A DNA stretch of 64,000 nucleotides from positions 1-64,000 of the forward strand of contig NZ_NQKQ01000005.1 in NCBI RefSeq assembly GCF_002269505.1. Direction: 5' to 3'. The notes beneath the pieces were generated by a model that saw nothing but the letters and a program-made list of their open reading frames with translations, did not search any database and was not told the DNA's origin. Positions 19,079 to 33,693 of the stretch are shown one piece after another. The translations under genes were made by a program, and so were the position numbers. This DNA comes from Pseudomonas fragi. Lineage in GTDB: Bacteria; Pseudomonadota; Gammaproteobacteria; Pseudomonadales; Pseudomonadaceae. Every line of letters starts with the position of its first letter. Position 1 is the first letter of the stretch.

Positions 19079-19332
19079 CCTTTTTTCTCTTCTGCTTGCC
19101 CTGCAGGCAGATTGCTTTACTCGAAGTCGTTTTATCCCCCGCAATTCATTGTCAGAATATTTCCCGACGTAATGCCGAAAAGTTCTTACTCTTAACAAAC
19201 TACTTTAAGTTTGAAGTCTAGGGCTTTGAATTTGCTGCGCGTCGCTGGTCAAAAAATCTCTCCGCTTACTGCTCCACGTCTATTTCCACTCCTAAATCTC
19301 CGTTATGTAAGGGTTTTCCTGTAGGCCGCTCC

Positions 19333-19362
19333 TTGACGGTGGTGTGGGCGCATTCCTATAGT
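19333..19362 (+). promoter_or_regulatory. Promoter of the dcw cluster (mra promoter)
   Basis: TTGACG at 19333-19338 and TATAGT at 19357-19362 are separated by 18 bases. Transcription should begin near 19369, just at the MraZ-type repeats. Confidence 0.75.
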
Positions 19363-19370
19363 GTGCATAA

Positions 19371-19405
19371 GTGGTGAAAAGTGGCGTGAAGTGGGTTTTT
19401 TGGGC
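19371..19405 (+). promoter_or_regulatory. MraZ operator: GTGG direct repeats with 10-base period
   Basis: GTGGT, GTGGC, GTGGG and TGGGC start at 19371, 19381, 19391 and 19401, each separated by a five-base spacer. In E. coli, MraZ represses its own promoter by binding TGGGN repeats separated by five bases. The same geometry at the expected start of the dcw transcript makes this the likely autoregulatory site. Confidence 0.75.
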
Positions 19406-19435
19406 GTAAAACGCTAATATTTGGAGATGCGATCA

Positions 19436-19891
19436 GTGTTTCGCGGAGCCAACGCAATCAGTCTCGATGCCAAGGGCCGTCTCGCAATGCCGAGCCGGTA
19501 CCGTGACGAGTTGATTTCGAAGAGCTCCGGGCAACTGATCGTGACCATTGATGCCGTCGATCCCTGCTTGTGTGTGTACCCCCTCGACGAGTGGGAATTG
19601 ATTGAAACCAAGCTTCGGGCGTTGCCTTCATTGCGTGAAGAAAACCGCCGTTTGCAACGTCTGTTGATTGGTAACGCTGTCGACCTTGAGCTCGATGGCA
19701 GTGGTCGTTTTCTGGTACCGCCGCGTTTGCGTGAATATGCCAGGTTGGATAAGCGCGCAATGCTGGTGGGCCAGCTGAACAAGTTTCAACTGTGGGACGA
19801 GGATGCTTGGGAAGCTGTTTCTGCCGCTGACCTTGCAGCCATTCAACAACCGGGCGCGATGCCTGACGAACTGCGTGATTTAATCCTGTGA
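19436..19891 (+). CDS. mraZ: Transcriptional regulator MraZ
   Basis: A 151-residue protein with two AbrB/MraZ-type double-psi beta-barrel domains, one at the start ([25 protein letters not shown]) and one in the middle ([23 protein letters not shown]). MraZ rings bind direct repeats upstream of the dcw operon and repress it. GTG 19436 is chosen because GGAG at 19423-19426 is correctly spaced and the protein then begins with the family's usual MFRG. The upstream in-frame TTG and ATG (19421 and 19427) overlap that site. Its stop overlaps the rsmH start by four bases. Confidence 0.93.
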   Translation: MFRGANAISLDAKGRLAMPSRYRDELISKSSGQLIVTIDAVDPCLCVYPLDEWELIETKLRALPSLREENRRLQRLLIGNAVDLELDGSGRFLVPPRLREYARLDKRAMLVGQLNKFQLWDEDAWEAVSAADLAAIQQPGAMPDELRDLIL

Positions 19892-20831
19892 CTATAGATA
19901 GCGGCTTCAACCACATCACCGTACTGCTCGACGAAGCCGTAGAGGCTCTCGCCGTACGTCCTGATGGATGCTATCTGGATGGCACCTTCGGTCGCGGCGG
20001 ACATAGCCGCCTGATACTCCAGAAGCTGGGCCCTGAGGGGCAACTGCTCGGGTTCGATAAAGATCCACAAGCGATTGCCACCGGGCAAGCGCTGGCGGCC
20101 GAAGACGGCCGCTTTGTCATTGTGCAGCGTAGTTTTGCCGAAATGGGATCCGAAATTGCCGAGCGCGGGCTGGCCGGCAAGGTTGACGGCATATTGCTCG
20201 ACCTGGGCGTGTCTTCGCCGCAGCTCGACGATCCAGAGCGCGGCTTCAGCTTCATGAATGACGGCCCTCTGGACATGCGCATGGACCCGGACCGCGGCAT
20301 CAGTGCTGCCGAGTTCGTCAACACAGCCTCGCAAGAGGAAATCGCCCGCGTCTTCAAGGAATACGGCGAAGAGCGTTTTTCCGGGCGCATGGCCCGTGCT
20401 GTTGTCGAGCGTCGCGACATCAAGCCGTTCGAGCGCACTGGCGATCTGGCAGAAGTCCTGAAAGTGGCCAACCCGGCCTGGGAAAAGGGCAAACACCCGG
20501 CAACCCGTACTTTCCAGGGCCTGCGTATTCATGTGAACAACGAACTGGGTGACCTTGAGGCTGGCCTTGAAGCTGCCCTTGAGTCTCTGGCTATCGGCGG
20601 CCGCCTGGTCGTCATCAGCTTCCACTCGCTGGAAGACCGCATCGTCAAGCTGTTCATGCGCAAACTGGTCAAGGGCGAGCCTGACAATCTGCCACGCGGC
20701 TTGCCCGTGCAGCACGTTGCCTTTGATCCGAAAATCAAGATTCATGGCAAGGCACAGACCGCGTCTGATGCCGAACTCAAAGCCAATCCGCGCTCGCGCA
20801 GCGCTGTAATGCGCGTCGCGGAGAAGCTTCG

Positions 20832-20835
<4 letters not shown>
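19888..20835 (+). CDS. rsmH: 16S rRNA (cytosine-1402-N4)-methyltransferase
   Basis: This 315-residue SAM-dependent enzyme methylates N4 of C1402, the base partner of RsmI's ribose methylation (rsmI is 1.3 kb upstream). Landmarks are [29 protein letters not shown] (SAM motif I), [22 protein letters not shown] and [18 protein letters not shown]. The start is GTG at 19888 inside the mraZ stop, and the stop overlaps the ftsL start by four bases. Confidence 0.96.
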
Positions 20836-22869
<2,034 letters not shown>

Positions 22870-22870
<1 letters not shown>

Positions 22871-24333
22871 TGTCCCTGAGCCTGAACAAGATTTTCCCTC
22901 ACGCCGGTCACGATCTATTGATTCGTGAGCTGACCCTCGACAGTCGCAATGTACGCGCAGGTGATCTGTTCCTTGCGGTGCCTGGCGGCAAGCTCGATGG
23001 TCGCGAACACATTGCCGACGCGCTCAAGCGCGGCGCTGCTGCCGTGGCGTATGAAGTGGACGGGGCTGATGTGCTGCCCATCTCTGCGGTGCCGCTGATT
23101 CCGGTCAAAGGCCTGGTGGCGCAGTTGTCGGATATTGCCGGGCGCTTTTATGGTGAGCCCAGCCGACATCTGAATCTGGTTGGGGTCACTGGCACCAACG
23201 GCAAAACCAGCGTCACTCAGCTGGTGGCCCAGGCGCTTGACCTGCTGGGTCAGCACTGCGGCATCGTCGGCACCCTGGGCACCGGGTTCTATGGCGCGCT
23301 GCAAAGCGGTCGCCACACCACGCCGGACCCGATTGCCGTACAAGCCATGCTGGCCGACCTGAAAAAGGCCGGCGCCAAAGCGGTGGCAATGGAGGTTTCC
23401 TCCCACGGTCTGGATCAAGGTCGCGTCAGTGCACTGGCATTCGATGTCGCGGTGTTGACCAACCTGTCCCGCGATCATCTGGATTACCACGGCACGATGG
23501 AGGCTTACGCCGCTGCCAAGGCCAAGCTGTTTGCCTGGCAGGACCTGCGCTGTCGGGTGCTGAACCTGGACGATGAGTTTGGTCGTCAGCTGGCCGGCGA
23601 AAAGCATGGCTCGCGTCTGATCAGCTATAGCCTCGAAGATACCGGCGCCACCCTGTATTGCCGTGATGCGATCTTTGACGACGATGGCGTGCGCGCCACC
23701 GTGGTAACCGCACAAGGCGAGCATCTGTTGCGCAGCTCCCTGCTGGGGCGCTTCAACCTGAGCAACGTATTGGCTGCCGTTGGAGCCTTGCTTGGGCTGG
23801 ACTACCCGCTGGACGAAATTCTCAAAGTGCTGCCCAAACTGGAAGGCCCGGTCGGGCGCATGCAGCGTTTGGGTGGCGGCAACAAGCCGCTGGTGGTGGT
23901 TGACTACGCCCACACCCCGGATGCACTGGAAAAAGTACTGCTGGCCCTGCGCCCGCATGCCAAAGGCCAGTTGCTGTGCCTGTTCGGCTGCGGCGGCGAC
24001 CGTGACCGCGGCAAGCGTCCGTTGATGGCGCAGGTGGTCGAGCGTTTGGCTGACGGTGTTCTGGTCACTGACGACAACCCGCGCACCGAAGCGCCGGGGC
24101 AAATTTTCGATGACATCCGAGAAGGTTTTGTCGCGCCGCAGGACGTTACGTTTGTCGCGGGCCGTGGCGATGCCATTGCTCAACTGATCGCCGGTTCCAA
24201 CGCTGATGACGTGATCGTGCTGGCGGGTAAAGGTCATGAGGACTATCAGGAAATCAACGGCGAACGCCATGACTTTTCTGATCTGGTCGAAGCCGAAAAA
24301 GCCTTGAACGCCTGGGAGGCTGCCCATGCTTAA
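22870..24333 (+). CDS. murE: UDP-MurNAc-L-Ala-D-Glu:meso-diaminopimelate ligase
   Basis: A 487-residue Mur ligase that adds meso-diaminopimelate to the stem peptide with ATP. The ATP loop is TGTNGKTS (about 107-114). HTTPDPIAVQ and EVSSHGLDQGRV form the UMAG site. D402-N-P-R405 in VTDDNPRTEAP is the signature for meso-DAP over lysine. It starts in the ftsI stop and overlaps murF by eight bases. Confidence 0.97.
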
Positions 24334-25693
24334 GCCTCTGTTGCTCAGTGAAGTGGCTGCTGCCCTGCAGGGGCGTGTGGTTGATGTCGACTGCCGTTTC
24401 AGTGGGGTCAGCATCGACAGCCGGGCGATCAGCAAGGGTCAGCTGTTTATTGCACTGACCGGCCCGCGCTTCGATGGTCACGACTACCTCAATGAAGTGG
24501 CTGCCAAGGGCGCCGTTGCCGCGCTGGTTGAGCGCGAGGTGCCAGAGTCGGCACTGCCGCAGCTTGTGGTTGCGGACACCCGCGAAGCACTGGGCCGACT
24601 GGGGGCGCTCAATCGTGCCGGCTACGACAAACCTGTGGCAGCGATCACAGGCTCCAGCGGCAAGACCACGGTTAAAGAAATGCTCGCCTGCATTCTGCGC
24701 ACCCGAGGCCCGGTGCTGGCGACCAAAGGCAACCTGAACAACGACCTGGGCGTGCCGTTGACGCTGCTGGAACTGACAACTGAGCACACGGCTGCGGTCA
24801 TTGAGCTGGGTGCTTCACGCCTCGGCGAAATTGCCTACACCGTGGCCATGACCCAGCCCCATGTCGCCGTGCTCAACAATGCCGGTACTGCCCACGTGGG
24901 CGAGTTCGGTGGCCCGGACAAAATCGTCGAGGCCAAAGGCGAAATCATCGAAGGACTGAAGGCCGACGGCATCGCTGTCCTGAACCTGGATGACAAGGCA
25001 TTCGCCATCTGGAACAACCGGGCAGCGGGGCGCAAGGTGCTGAGTTTTGCCCTGAGCAACTCTCAAGCCGACTTTTATGCCAGCGATCTGAGCCGTGACG
25101 CACGCGGTTGCCCGGGCTTCACCTTGCACAGCCCGTTGGGTAGCGAGCGGGTACAACTTAACCTGTTGGGCACCCACAACGTGGCCAATGCACTGGCCGC
25201 CGCGGCAGCGGCTCACGCCCTCGGCGTGTCGCTGTTTGGTATCAAAACCGGCCTTGAAGCCGTGTTGCCGGTAAAAGGTCGTGCTGTCGCGCAATTGACC
25301 GCCGCGGGCCTGCGAATTATTGATGACACTTACAACGCAAACCCCACCTCAATGTGCGCTGCCGTTGATATACTCGCCGCCTTTTCCGGCCGCACCGTCC
25401 TGGTGCTCGGAGATATTGGCGAACTGGGTGAGTGGGCGGAGCAAGGACATCGTGAAGTAGGCGCTTATGCCGCCGACAAAGTTTCAGCGCTCTATGCGGT
25501 GGGACCCATGATGGCTCATGCCGTCACTGCTTTTGGACACCAGGCTCGTCACTTCGCCAATCAGGCTGACCTGATCAAGGCGCTTCGCGCTGAGCACGAA
25601 ACAAACACCACTATTTTGATCAAGGGCTCGCGCAGCGCAGCGATGGAAAACGTCGTTGCGGCTTTGTGCGGTTCCAGCGGGGAGAAACATTAA
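24326..25693 (+). CDS. murF: UDP-MurNAc-tripeptide:D-Ala-D-Ala ligase
   Basis: This 455-residue cytoplasmic Mur ligase joins D-Ala-D-Ala to complete the UDP-MurNAc-pentapeptide. The ATP loop is [12 protein letters not shown] (residues ~108-119), followed by [27 protein letters not shown] and the C-terminal-domain motif [11 protein letters not shown]. The start overlaps murE by eight bases and the stop overlaps mraY by one. Confidence 0.97.
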   Translation: MLKPLLLSEVAAALQGRVVDVDCRFSGVSIDSRAISKGQLFIALTGPRFDGHDYLNEVAAKGAVAALVEREVPESALPQLVVADTREALGRLGALNRAGYDKPVAAITGSSGKTTVKEMLACILRTRGPVLATKGNLNNDLGVPLTLLELTTEHTAAVIELGASRLGEIAYTVAMTQPHVAVLNNAGTAHVGEFGGPDKIVEAKGEIIEGLKADGIAVLNLDDKAFAIWNNRAAGRKVLSFALSNSQADFYASDLSRDARGCPGFTLHSPLGSERVQLNLLGTHNVANALAAAAAAHALGVSLFGIKTGLEAVLPVKGRAVAQLTAAGLRIIDDTYNANPTSMCAAVDILAAFSGRTVLVLGDIGELGEWAEQGHREVGAYAADKVSALYAVGPMMAHAVTAFGHQARHFANQADLIKALRAEHETNTTILIKGSRSAAMENVVAALCGSSGEKH

Positions 25694-26775
25694 TGCTGCT
25701 GCTGCTAGCGGAGTATCTGCAACAGTTCTACAAAGGCTTCGCGGTCTTCCAGTACCTGTCCCTGCGCGGGATTCTAGGGGTGCTGACCGCCTTGACCTTG
25801 TCGCTGTGCCTAGGGCCGTGGATGATCCGCACCCTGCAAAACCGTCAGATCGGCCAGTCGGTGCGCAATGACGGCCCGCAATCGCATCTGTCCAAATCCG
25901 GCACTCCGACCATGGGCGGCGCGCTGATTCTGTCGGCCATCGCCATCAGCACCCTGTTGTGGGCTGATCTGAGCAACCGTTATGTGTGGGTCGTGCTGAT
26001 CGTGACCCTGTTGTTCGGCGCCATCGGCTGGGTGGACGACTACCGCAAGGTCATCGAGAAAAACTCCCGTGGCCTGCCGAGCCGCTGGAAGTACTTCTGG
26101 CAGTCGGTATTCGGTCTGGGCGCGGCGATCTTTCTGTACGTGACGGCGCCAAGCGCAGTCGAAACCACCCTGATCCTGCCCATCCTCAAAGATGCCAGCA
26201 TCCCGCTGGGTATCGGCTTTGTGGTACTCACCTACTTTGTGATTGTGGGTTCGAGCAACGCGGTCAACCTGACTGACGGCCTCGACGGCCTGGCAATCAT
26301 GCCCACCGTGATGGTAGGCGGCGCACTGGGTATCTTCTGCTACCTGTCGGGCAACGTGAAATTTGCTGACTATCTGTTGATTCCCTATGTGCCGGGCGCG
26401 GGTGAGTTGATCGTGTTCTGCGGTGCGTTGATTGGCGCCGGTCTCGGCTTTTTGTGGTTCAACACCTACCCGGCGCAAGTGTTTATGGGCGATGTCGGCG
26501 CGCTGGCGCTGGGCGCAGCCCTGGGTACCATCGCCGTGATCGTGCGTCAGGAAATCGTGCTGTTCATCATGGGCGGTGTGTTCGTGATGGAAACCCTGTC
26601 CGTGGTGATCCAGGTAGCGTCCTTCAAGTTGACCGGCAAGCGGGTGTTCCGCATGGCGCCGATTCATCACCACTTTGAACTCAAAGGCTGGCCTGAGCCG
26701 CGTGTGATTGTCCGTTTCTGGATTATCACCGTGATCCTCGTGCTGGTTGGCCTTGCCACACTGAAGCTGAGGTAG
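25693..26775 (+). CDS. mraY: Phospho-N-acetylmuramoyl-pentapeptide transferase
   Basis: This 360-residue inner-membrane enzyme transfers phospho-MurNAc-pentapeptide to undecaprenyl phosphate to make lipid I. About ten helices are predicted. Key motifs are GTPTMGG (residues ~73-79), GWVDDYRKV (catalytic Asp pair), the cytoplasmic loop [13 protein letters not shown] and the [13 protein letters not shown] magnesium/His motif. ATG 25693 overlaps the murF stop. An upstream in-frame start at 25666 lies inside murF. Confidence 0.97.
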   Translation: MLLLLAEYLQQFYKGFAVFQYLSLRGILGVLTALTLSLCLGPWMIRTLQNRQIGQSVRNDGPQSHLSKSGTPTMGGALILSAIAISTLLWADLSNRYVWVVLIVTLLFGAIGWVDDYRKVIEKNSRGLPSRWKYFWQSVFGLGAAIFLYVTAPSAVETTLILPILKDASIPLGIGFVVLTYFVIVGSSNAVNLTDGLDGLAIMPTVMVGGALGIFCYLSGNVKFADYLLIPYVPGAGELIVFCGALIGAGLGFLWFNTYPAQVFMGDVGALALGAALGTIAVIVRQEIVLFIMGGVFVMETLSVVIQVASFKLTGKRVFRMAPIHHHFELKGWPEPRVIVRFWIITVILVLVGLATLKLR

Positions 26776-26780
26776 AACCT

Positions 26781-28127
26781 GTGTCTCTGATCGCTTCTGA
26801 CCACTTCCGCATCGTTGTCGGCCTCGGCAAAAGCGGCATGTCCCTGGTGCGCTTCCTGGCGCAACGGGGCGTGTCGTTTGCCGTGGCAGACACGCGGGAA
26901 AACCCGCCGGAGCTGGCCACGCTGCGCCGTGACTATCCGCAAGTGGAAGTGCGTTGTGGCGAGCTGGATGTCGAGTTCCTGTGCCGCGCCGACGAACTTT
27001 ACGTGAGCCCCGGCCTGGCCCTGGCGACTCCGGCCCTGCAAGCCGCAGCGGCCCGTGGCGTGAAGCTGTCGGGCGACATCGACCTGTTCGCGCGTAACGC
27101 GAAAGCACCTATCGTGGCAATCAGCGGTTCCAATGCCAAAAGCACCGTGACCACCCTGGTCGGCGAAATGGCTGCAGCAGCCGGCAAGCGCGTGGCGGTG
27201 GGTGGCAATCTCGGCACGCCGGCACTGGACCTGCTCAGCGATGATACCGAGCTGTACGTGATGGAGCTGTCGAGCTTCCAGCTGGAGACCACCAACCATC
27301 TGGGTGCTGAAGTAGCCACTGTGCTCAATGTCAGCGAAGACCACATGGACCGCTACAGCGGCCTGCCTGCGTACCACCTGGCCAAGCACCGGATCTTCCG
27401 TGGCGCCCGCCAGGTAGTGGTCAATCGCCAGGATGCCCTGACCCGTCCGCTGATGAGCGAAGGTCAGCCGTGCTGGACCTTCGGCCTCAGCGCACCGGAC
27501 TTCAAGGCTTTCGGCTTGCGTGAAGAAAACGGCGAAAAATACCTCGCCTTTGAATTCCAGAACCTGATGCCCGTTCGCGAGCTGAAGGTGCGTGGTGCGC
27601 ACAATCAGGCCAATGCCCTGGCAGCCTTGGCCCTGGGCCACGCGGTGGGTCTGCCGTTCGACGCCATGCTCGCCAGCCTGCGCACTTTCACCGGCCTCGA
27701 GCATCGCTGCCAGTGGGTACGCGAACTGGATGGCGTGAGCTATTACAACGACTCCAAGGCCACCAACGTTGGCGCTGCACTGGCGGCCATCGAAGGGCTG
27801 GGCATGGACATGGAGGGCAAGCTGATCCTCATCGCTGGCGGCGACGGCAAGGGTGCGGATTTTAGCGGCCTGCGTGATTCGGTTGCCAAGTACTGCCGCG
27901 CGGTGGTGTTGATGGGGCGTGATGCGGGCTTGATCGCCGACGCTCTGGGCGACGGCGTACCGCAAGTGCGCGTCGAGTCGCTGGACGAGGCTATCGCACA
28001 AAGCCGTGCACTGGCTCAACCGGGTGATGCGGTGTTGCTGTCGCCAGCCTGCGCCAGTTTCGACATGTTCAAAAACTACGAAGAGCGCGGCCAGTTGTTC
28101 GCCCGTGCCGTGGAGGTGCTGGCATGA
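26781..28127 (+). CDS. murD: UDP-MurNAc-L-Ala:D-glutamate ligase
   Basis: This 448-residue Mur ligase adds D-glutamate. The N-terminal Rossmann part has VGLGKSGMSLVRFLAQRG, the ATP loop reads SGSNAKSTVTTLVGEM, and later motifs are ELSSFQLETT, LNVSEDHMDRY and NDSKATNVGAALAAIEG. The start is GTG at 26781, six bases after the mraY stop. The end overlaps ftsW by four bases. Confidence 0.96.
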   Translation: MSLIASDHFRIVVGLGKSGMSLVRFLAQRGVSFAVADTRENPPELATLRRDYPQVEVRCGELDVEFLCRADELYVSPGLALATPALQAAAARGVKLSGDIDLFARNAKAPIVAISGSNAKSTVTTLVGEMAAAAGKRVAVGGNLGTPALDLLSDDTELYVMELSSFQLETTNHLGAEVATVLNVSEDHMDRYSGLPAYHLAKHRIFRGARQVVVNRQDALTRPLMSEGQPCWTFGLSAPDFKAFGLREENGEKYLAFEFQNLMPVRELKVRGAHNQANALAALALGHAVGLPFDAMLASLRTFTGLEHRCQWVRELDGVSYYNDSKATNVGAALAAIEGLGMDMEGKLILIAGGDGKGADFSGLRDSVAKYCRAVVLMGRDAGLIADALGDGVPQVRVESLDEAIAQSRALAQPGDAVLLSPACASFDMFKNYEERGQLFARAVEVLA

Positions 28128-29338
28128 TATTCGGCATCCTCAAGCCTTATCCTTCGCCGCTGATCACCGGGCGTGGCATCGACCTCGATTTCCCGTTGCT
28201 GGCCGGTTGCCTGGCCCTGCTCGGCCTGGGCCTGGTGATGATCACTTCAGCGTCGTCCGAAGTGGCGGCGTTGCAGTCGGGCAACACCCTGTACCACATG
28301 ATCCGCCACCTGTTTTACATCGTGCTCGGCCTGGGCGCGTGCATCATGACCATGATGGTGCCGATCGCGACCTGGCAACGTATGGGCTTCATGTTGCTGA
28401 TTGGTGCATTCGGTTTGCTGGTGGCGGTACTGATCCCGGGCATTGGCCGTGAGGTAAACGGCTCGATGCGCTGGATCGGTTTCAGCTTCTTCAACGTGCA
28501 GCCTTCGGAGATCGCCAAGGTCTTTGTGGTGATCTACCTGGCGGGCTATCTGGTGCGTCAGCAGAAGGAAGTGCGTGATAGCTGGATGGGCTTTTTCAAG
28601 CCATTTATCGTGTTGCTGCCGATGGCCGGCCTGCTGCTGATGGAGCCCGACTTCGGTGCCACGGTCGTGATGATGGGCGCCGCCGCTGCCATGCTGTTCC
28701 TCGGTGGCGTCGGCCTGTTCCGTTTCGCCCTGATGGTGGCGCTGGCAGTGGGGGCGGTATTCGTGCTGGTACAGGCGCAGCCTTACCGGATGGCGCGTTT
28801 GATCACCTTTACCGACCCGTGGTCCGACCAGTTTGGTTCCGGCTACCAGTTGACCCAGGCCCTGATCGCCTTCGGTCGCGGCGAGTGGTTTGGTGTCGGT
28901 CTGGGCAACAGTGTGCAGAAGCAGTTCTACCTGCCTGAAGCGCACACCGACTTTGTGTTTTCGGTACTGGCAGAAGAGCTGGGCGTTGTCGGCTCGCTGC
29001 TGACCGTGGCCTTGTTCGTGTTTGTGTGTGTGCGCGGCATGTACATCGGCATGTGGGCCGAGCGCGCCAAACAGTATTTCTCGGCTTATATGGCCTACGG
29101 CCTGTCGTTCCTGTGGATCGGCCAGTTCCTGATCAATATCGGGGTAAACGTCGGTTTGCTGCCAACCAAGGGCCTGACCCTGCCGTTCCTCAGTTATGGC
29201 GGCAGCTCGCTGGTGATTTGCTGCGTGTGTATGGGCTTGTTGCTGCGCATCGAGTGGGAGAGCCGTACCCACCTGGGCAGTGAAGAGACCGATTTCAAAG
29301 AAAGCGACTTCGCAGAGGAGCCGACCCATGGGCGCTAA
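28124..29338 (+). CDS. ftsW: SEDS glycosyltransferase FtsW
   Basis: A 404-residue inner-membrane SEDS protein that polymerises septal glycan strands with FtsI. About ten helices are predicted. Conserved segments include NGSMRWIGFSFFNVQPSEIAK, LLMEPDFGATVVM, the extracellular loop DPWSDQFGSGYQLTQALIAFGRGEWFGVGLG (with the catalytic Asp region), LPEAHTDFVFSVLAEELG and the SYGGSSL motif. The end overlaps murG by eleven bases. Confidence 0.96.
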   Translation: MIFGILKPYPSPLITGRGIDLDFPLLAGCLALLGLGLVMITSASSEVAALQSGNTLYHMIRHLFYIVLGLGACIMTMMVPIATWQRMGFMLLIGAFGLLVAVLIPGIGREVNGSMRWIGFSFFNVQPSEIAKVFVVIYLAGYLVRQQKEVRDSWMGFFKPFIVLLPMAGLLLMEPDFGATVVMMGAAAAMLFLGGVGLFRFALMVALAVGAVFVLVQAQPYRMARLITFTDPWSDQFGSGYQLTQALIAFGRGEWFGVGLGNSVQKQFYLPEAHTDFVFSVLAEELGVVGSLLTVALFVFVCVRGMYIGMWAERAKQYFSAYMAYGLSFLWIGQFLINIGVNVGLLPTKGLTLPFLSYGGSSLVICCVCMGLLLRIEWESRTHLGSEETDFKESDFAEEPTHGR

Positions 29339-30390
29339 TGTGCTGATCATGGCGGGCGGCACCGGTGGCCACGTGTTCCCGGCGCTGGCCTGCGCACGGG
29401 AATTTCAGGCCCGCGGCTATACCGTGCACTGGCTCGGTACGCCCCGTGGCATCGAGAATGAACTGGTCGAGCCGGCCGGTTTCAAACTGCACCTGATCAA
29501 CGTTGCCGGCCTGCGTGGCAAGAGCAAACTGTCGTTGCTCAAGGCGCCTTTTGTGCTGCTCAAGGCACTGTTCCAGGCGCGCAAGATTATTCGTCAGCTC
29601 AAACCGGTCTGCGTGCTCGGGTTTGGTGGTTACGTGACCGGGCCTGGCGGTCTGGCGGCGAAAACCTGTGGTGTGCCGGTGATCATTCACGAGCAGAACG
29701 CGGTCGCCGGTACGGCCAACCGCCTGCTGGTGCCCATGACCCAACGAGTGTGCGAAGCCTTCCCCGGAACCTTCGCCGCCTCGGACAACCTGCGCAGCAC
29801 CGGCAACCCGGTACGCCCCGAACTGTTCAGCCTGGCGCCACGCGCCACACTCGAAGGGCGCAAGGCGCGCCTGCTGGTGTTGGGCGGCAGCCTGGGCGCC
29901 GAGCCGCTGAACAAGTTGTTGCCTGAAGCCCTGGCCCAGGTGCCAGCGGACATTCGCCCTGAAGTGTTCCATCAGGCCGGCAAACAGCACGATCAGATTA
30001 CTGCCGAGCGCTATGCCGCGGTCGGCGTCGAGGCTGACGTACAGCCTTTTATCAAAGACATGGCCCATGCCTATGGCTGGGCCGACCTGGTGGTTTGTCG
30101 CGCAGGCGCGCTGACCGTCAGTGAACTGGCTGCGGCCGGTCTGCCTTCGCTGCTGGTGCCATTGCCCCACGCGATTGATGACCATCAGAGCCGTAACGCC
30201 GACTTTTTGGCACGCGAGGGCGCAGCCTTCCTGATGCCGCAAGCGACAACTGGCGCAGCCGAACTGGCTGCACGCCTGACAGAGGTTTTGATGCAACCGG
30301 AACGACTCAACAGCATGGCGGCCAATGCCCGCCGCCTGGCCAAACCCGATGCGACCCGCAACGTTGTAGATATCTGCCTGGAGGTGGCCA

Positions 30391-30398
<8 letters not shown>
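29328..30398 (+). CDS. murG: UDP-GlcNAc transferase MurG
   Basis: A 356-residue peripheral membrane GT28 glycosyltransferase that converts lipid I to lipid II. The N-terminal domain has [14 protein letters not shown] and [17 protein letters not shown]. The C-terminal domain has [13 protein letters not shown], the acceptor loop [31 protein letters not shown] and the ribose-binding Glu. ATG 29328 with GAGGAG seven bases upstream is chosen over in-frame codons inside ftsW. Confidence 0.96.
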
Positions 30399-32807
<2,409 letters not shown>

Positions 32808-32811
32808 GTCC

Positions 32812-33678
32812 ATGCAAGGTGCATCGCTTCGTCATCAACCACCCGCTCCCGGCCGCAAGCCGGTGCCGCGTGGCGCCAGCCGGATGGTGGCGAAAGAACC
32901 GATGTCGGTGCGTTTGCCAAAAGCCAATTTCGGCTTTTTGAAAGCCTTGTTCTGGCCAGTGCTGCTGGTGGCGTTGGGTTATGGCACCTACGAGGGTGCG
33001 CAGCGCCTGATGCCTTATGCCGACCGCCCGATTACCAATATCAATGTGCAGGGTGATTTGACCTATATCAGCCAGCAAGCCGTGCAGCAGCGCATTGCCC
33101 CGTATGTGGCAGCGAGCTTCTTCACCGTCGACCTGGAAGGCATGCGCACCGAGCTTGAGCAGATGCCCTGGATCGCCCACGCCGAAGTACGTCGCGTGTG
33201 GCCCGACCAGGTGGTTATTCGCCTTGAAGAGCAACTGCCGGTTGCGCGTTGGGGGGATGAGGCACTGCTGAACAACCAGGGCCAGGCGTTCACCCCGCGT
33301 GAGCTGGCCAATTACGAACATTTGCCGCAGCTGTTTGGTCCACAACGGGCTCAGCAGCAGGTGATGCAGCAGTATCAGGTGTTGAGCCAGATGCTGCGTC
33401 CGATGGGCTTTTCCATAGCCCGGCTGGAGTTGCGTGAGCGCGGTAGCTGGTTCCTGACCACTGGAGCCGGTAGTGCAGGGCCCGGGATCGAGCTGTTGTT
33501 GGGGCGCGATCACCTGGTAGAAAAAATGCGTCGCTTCATAGCCATCTATGAAAAAACGCTGAAAGAACAGATTACAAACATAGCGCGCATCGATTTGCGT
33601 TATGCCAACGGATTGGCCGTCGGCTGGCGGGAACCTGTGGCACCCACGATAGCCCAACCCGCTGTCGCGAAGAATTAA
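32812..33678 (+). CDS. ftsQ: Cell division protein FtsQ
   Basis: This 288-residue bitopic protein has a basic cytoplasmic N-terminus of ~38 residues rich in Pro and Arg, then a membrane helix ([20 protein letters not shown]). The periplasmic part has a POTRA domain ([22 protein letters not shown]) followed by the FtsQ beta domain ([29 protein letters not shown]). FtsQ recruits FtsB and FtsL to the septum. It starts four bases after ddlB. Confidence 0.95.
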   Translation: MQGASLRHQPPAPGRKPVPRGASRMVAKEPMSVRLPKANFGFLKALFWPVLLVALGYGTYEGAQRLMPYADRPITNINVQGDLTYISQQAVQQRIAPYVAASFFTVDLEGMRTELEQMPWIAHAEVRRVWPDQVVIRLEEQLPVARWGDEALLNNQGQAFTPRELANYEHLPQLFGPQRAQQQVMQQYQVLSQMLRPMGFSIARLELRERGSWFLTTGAGSAGPGIELLLGRDHLVEKMRRFIAIYEKTLKEQITNIARIDLRYANGLAVGWREPVAPTIAQPAVAKN

Positions 33679-33693
33679 GAAGAGGCAGGACCC

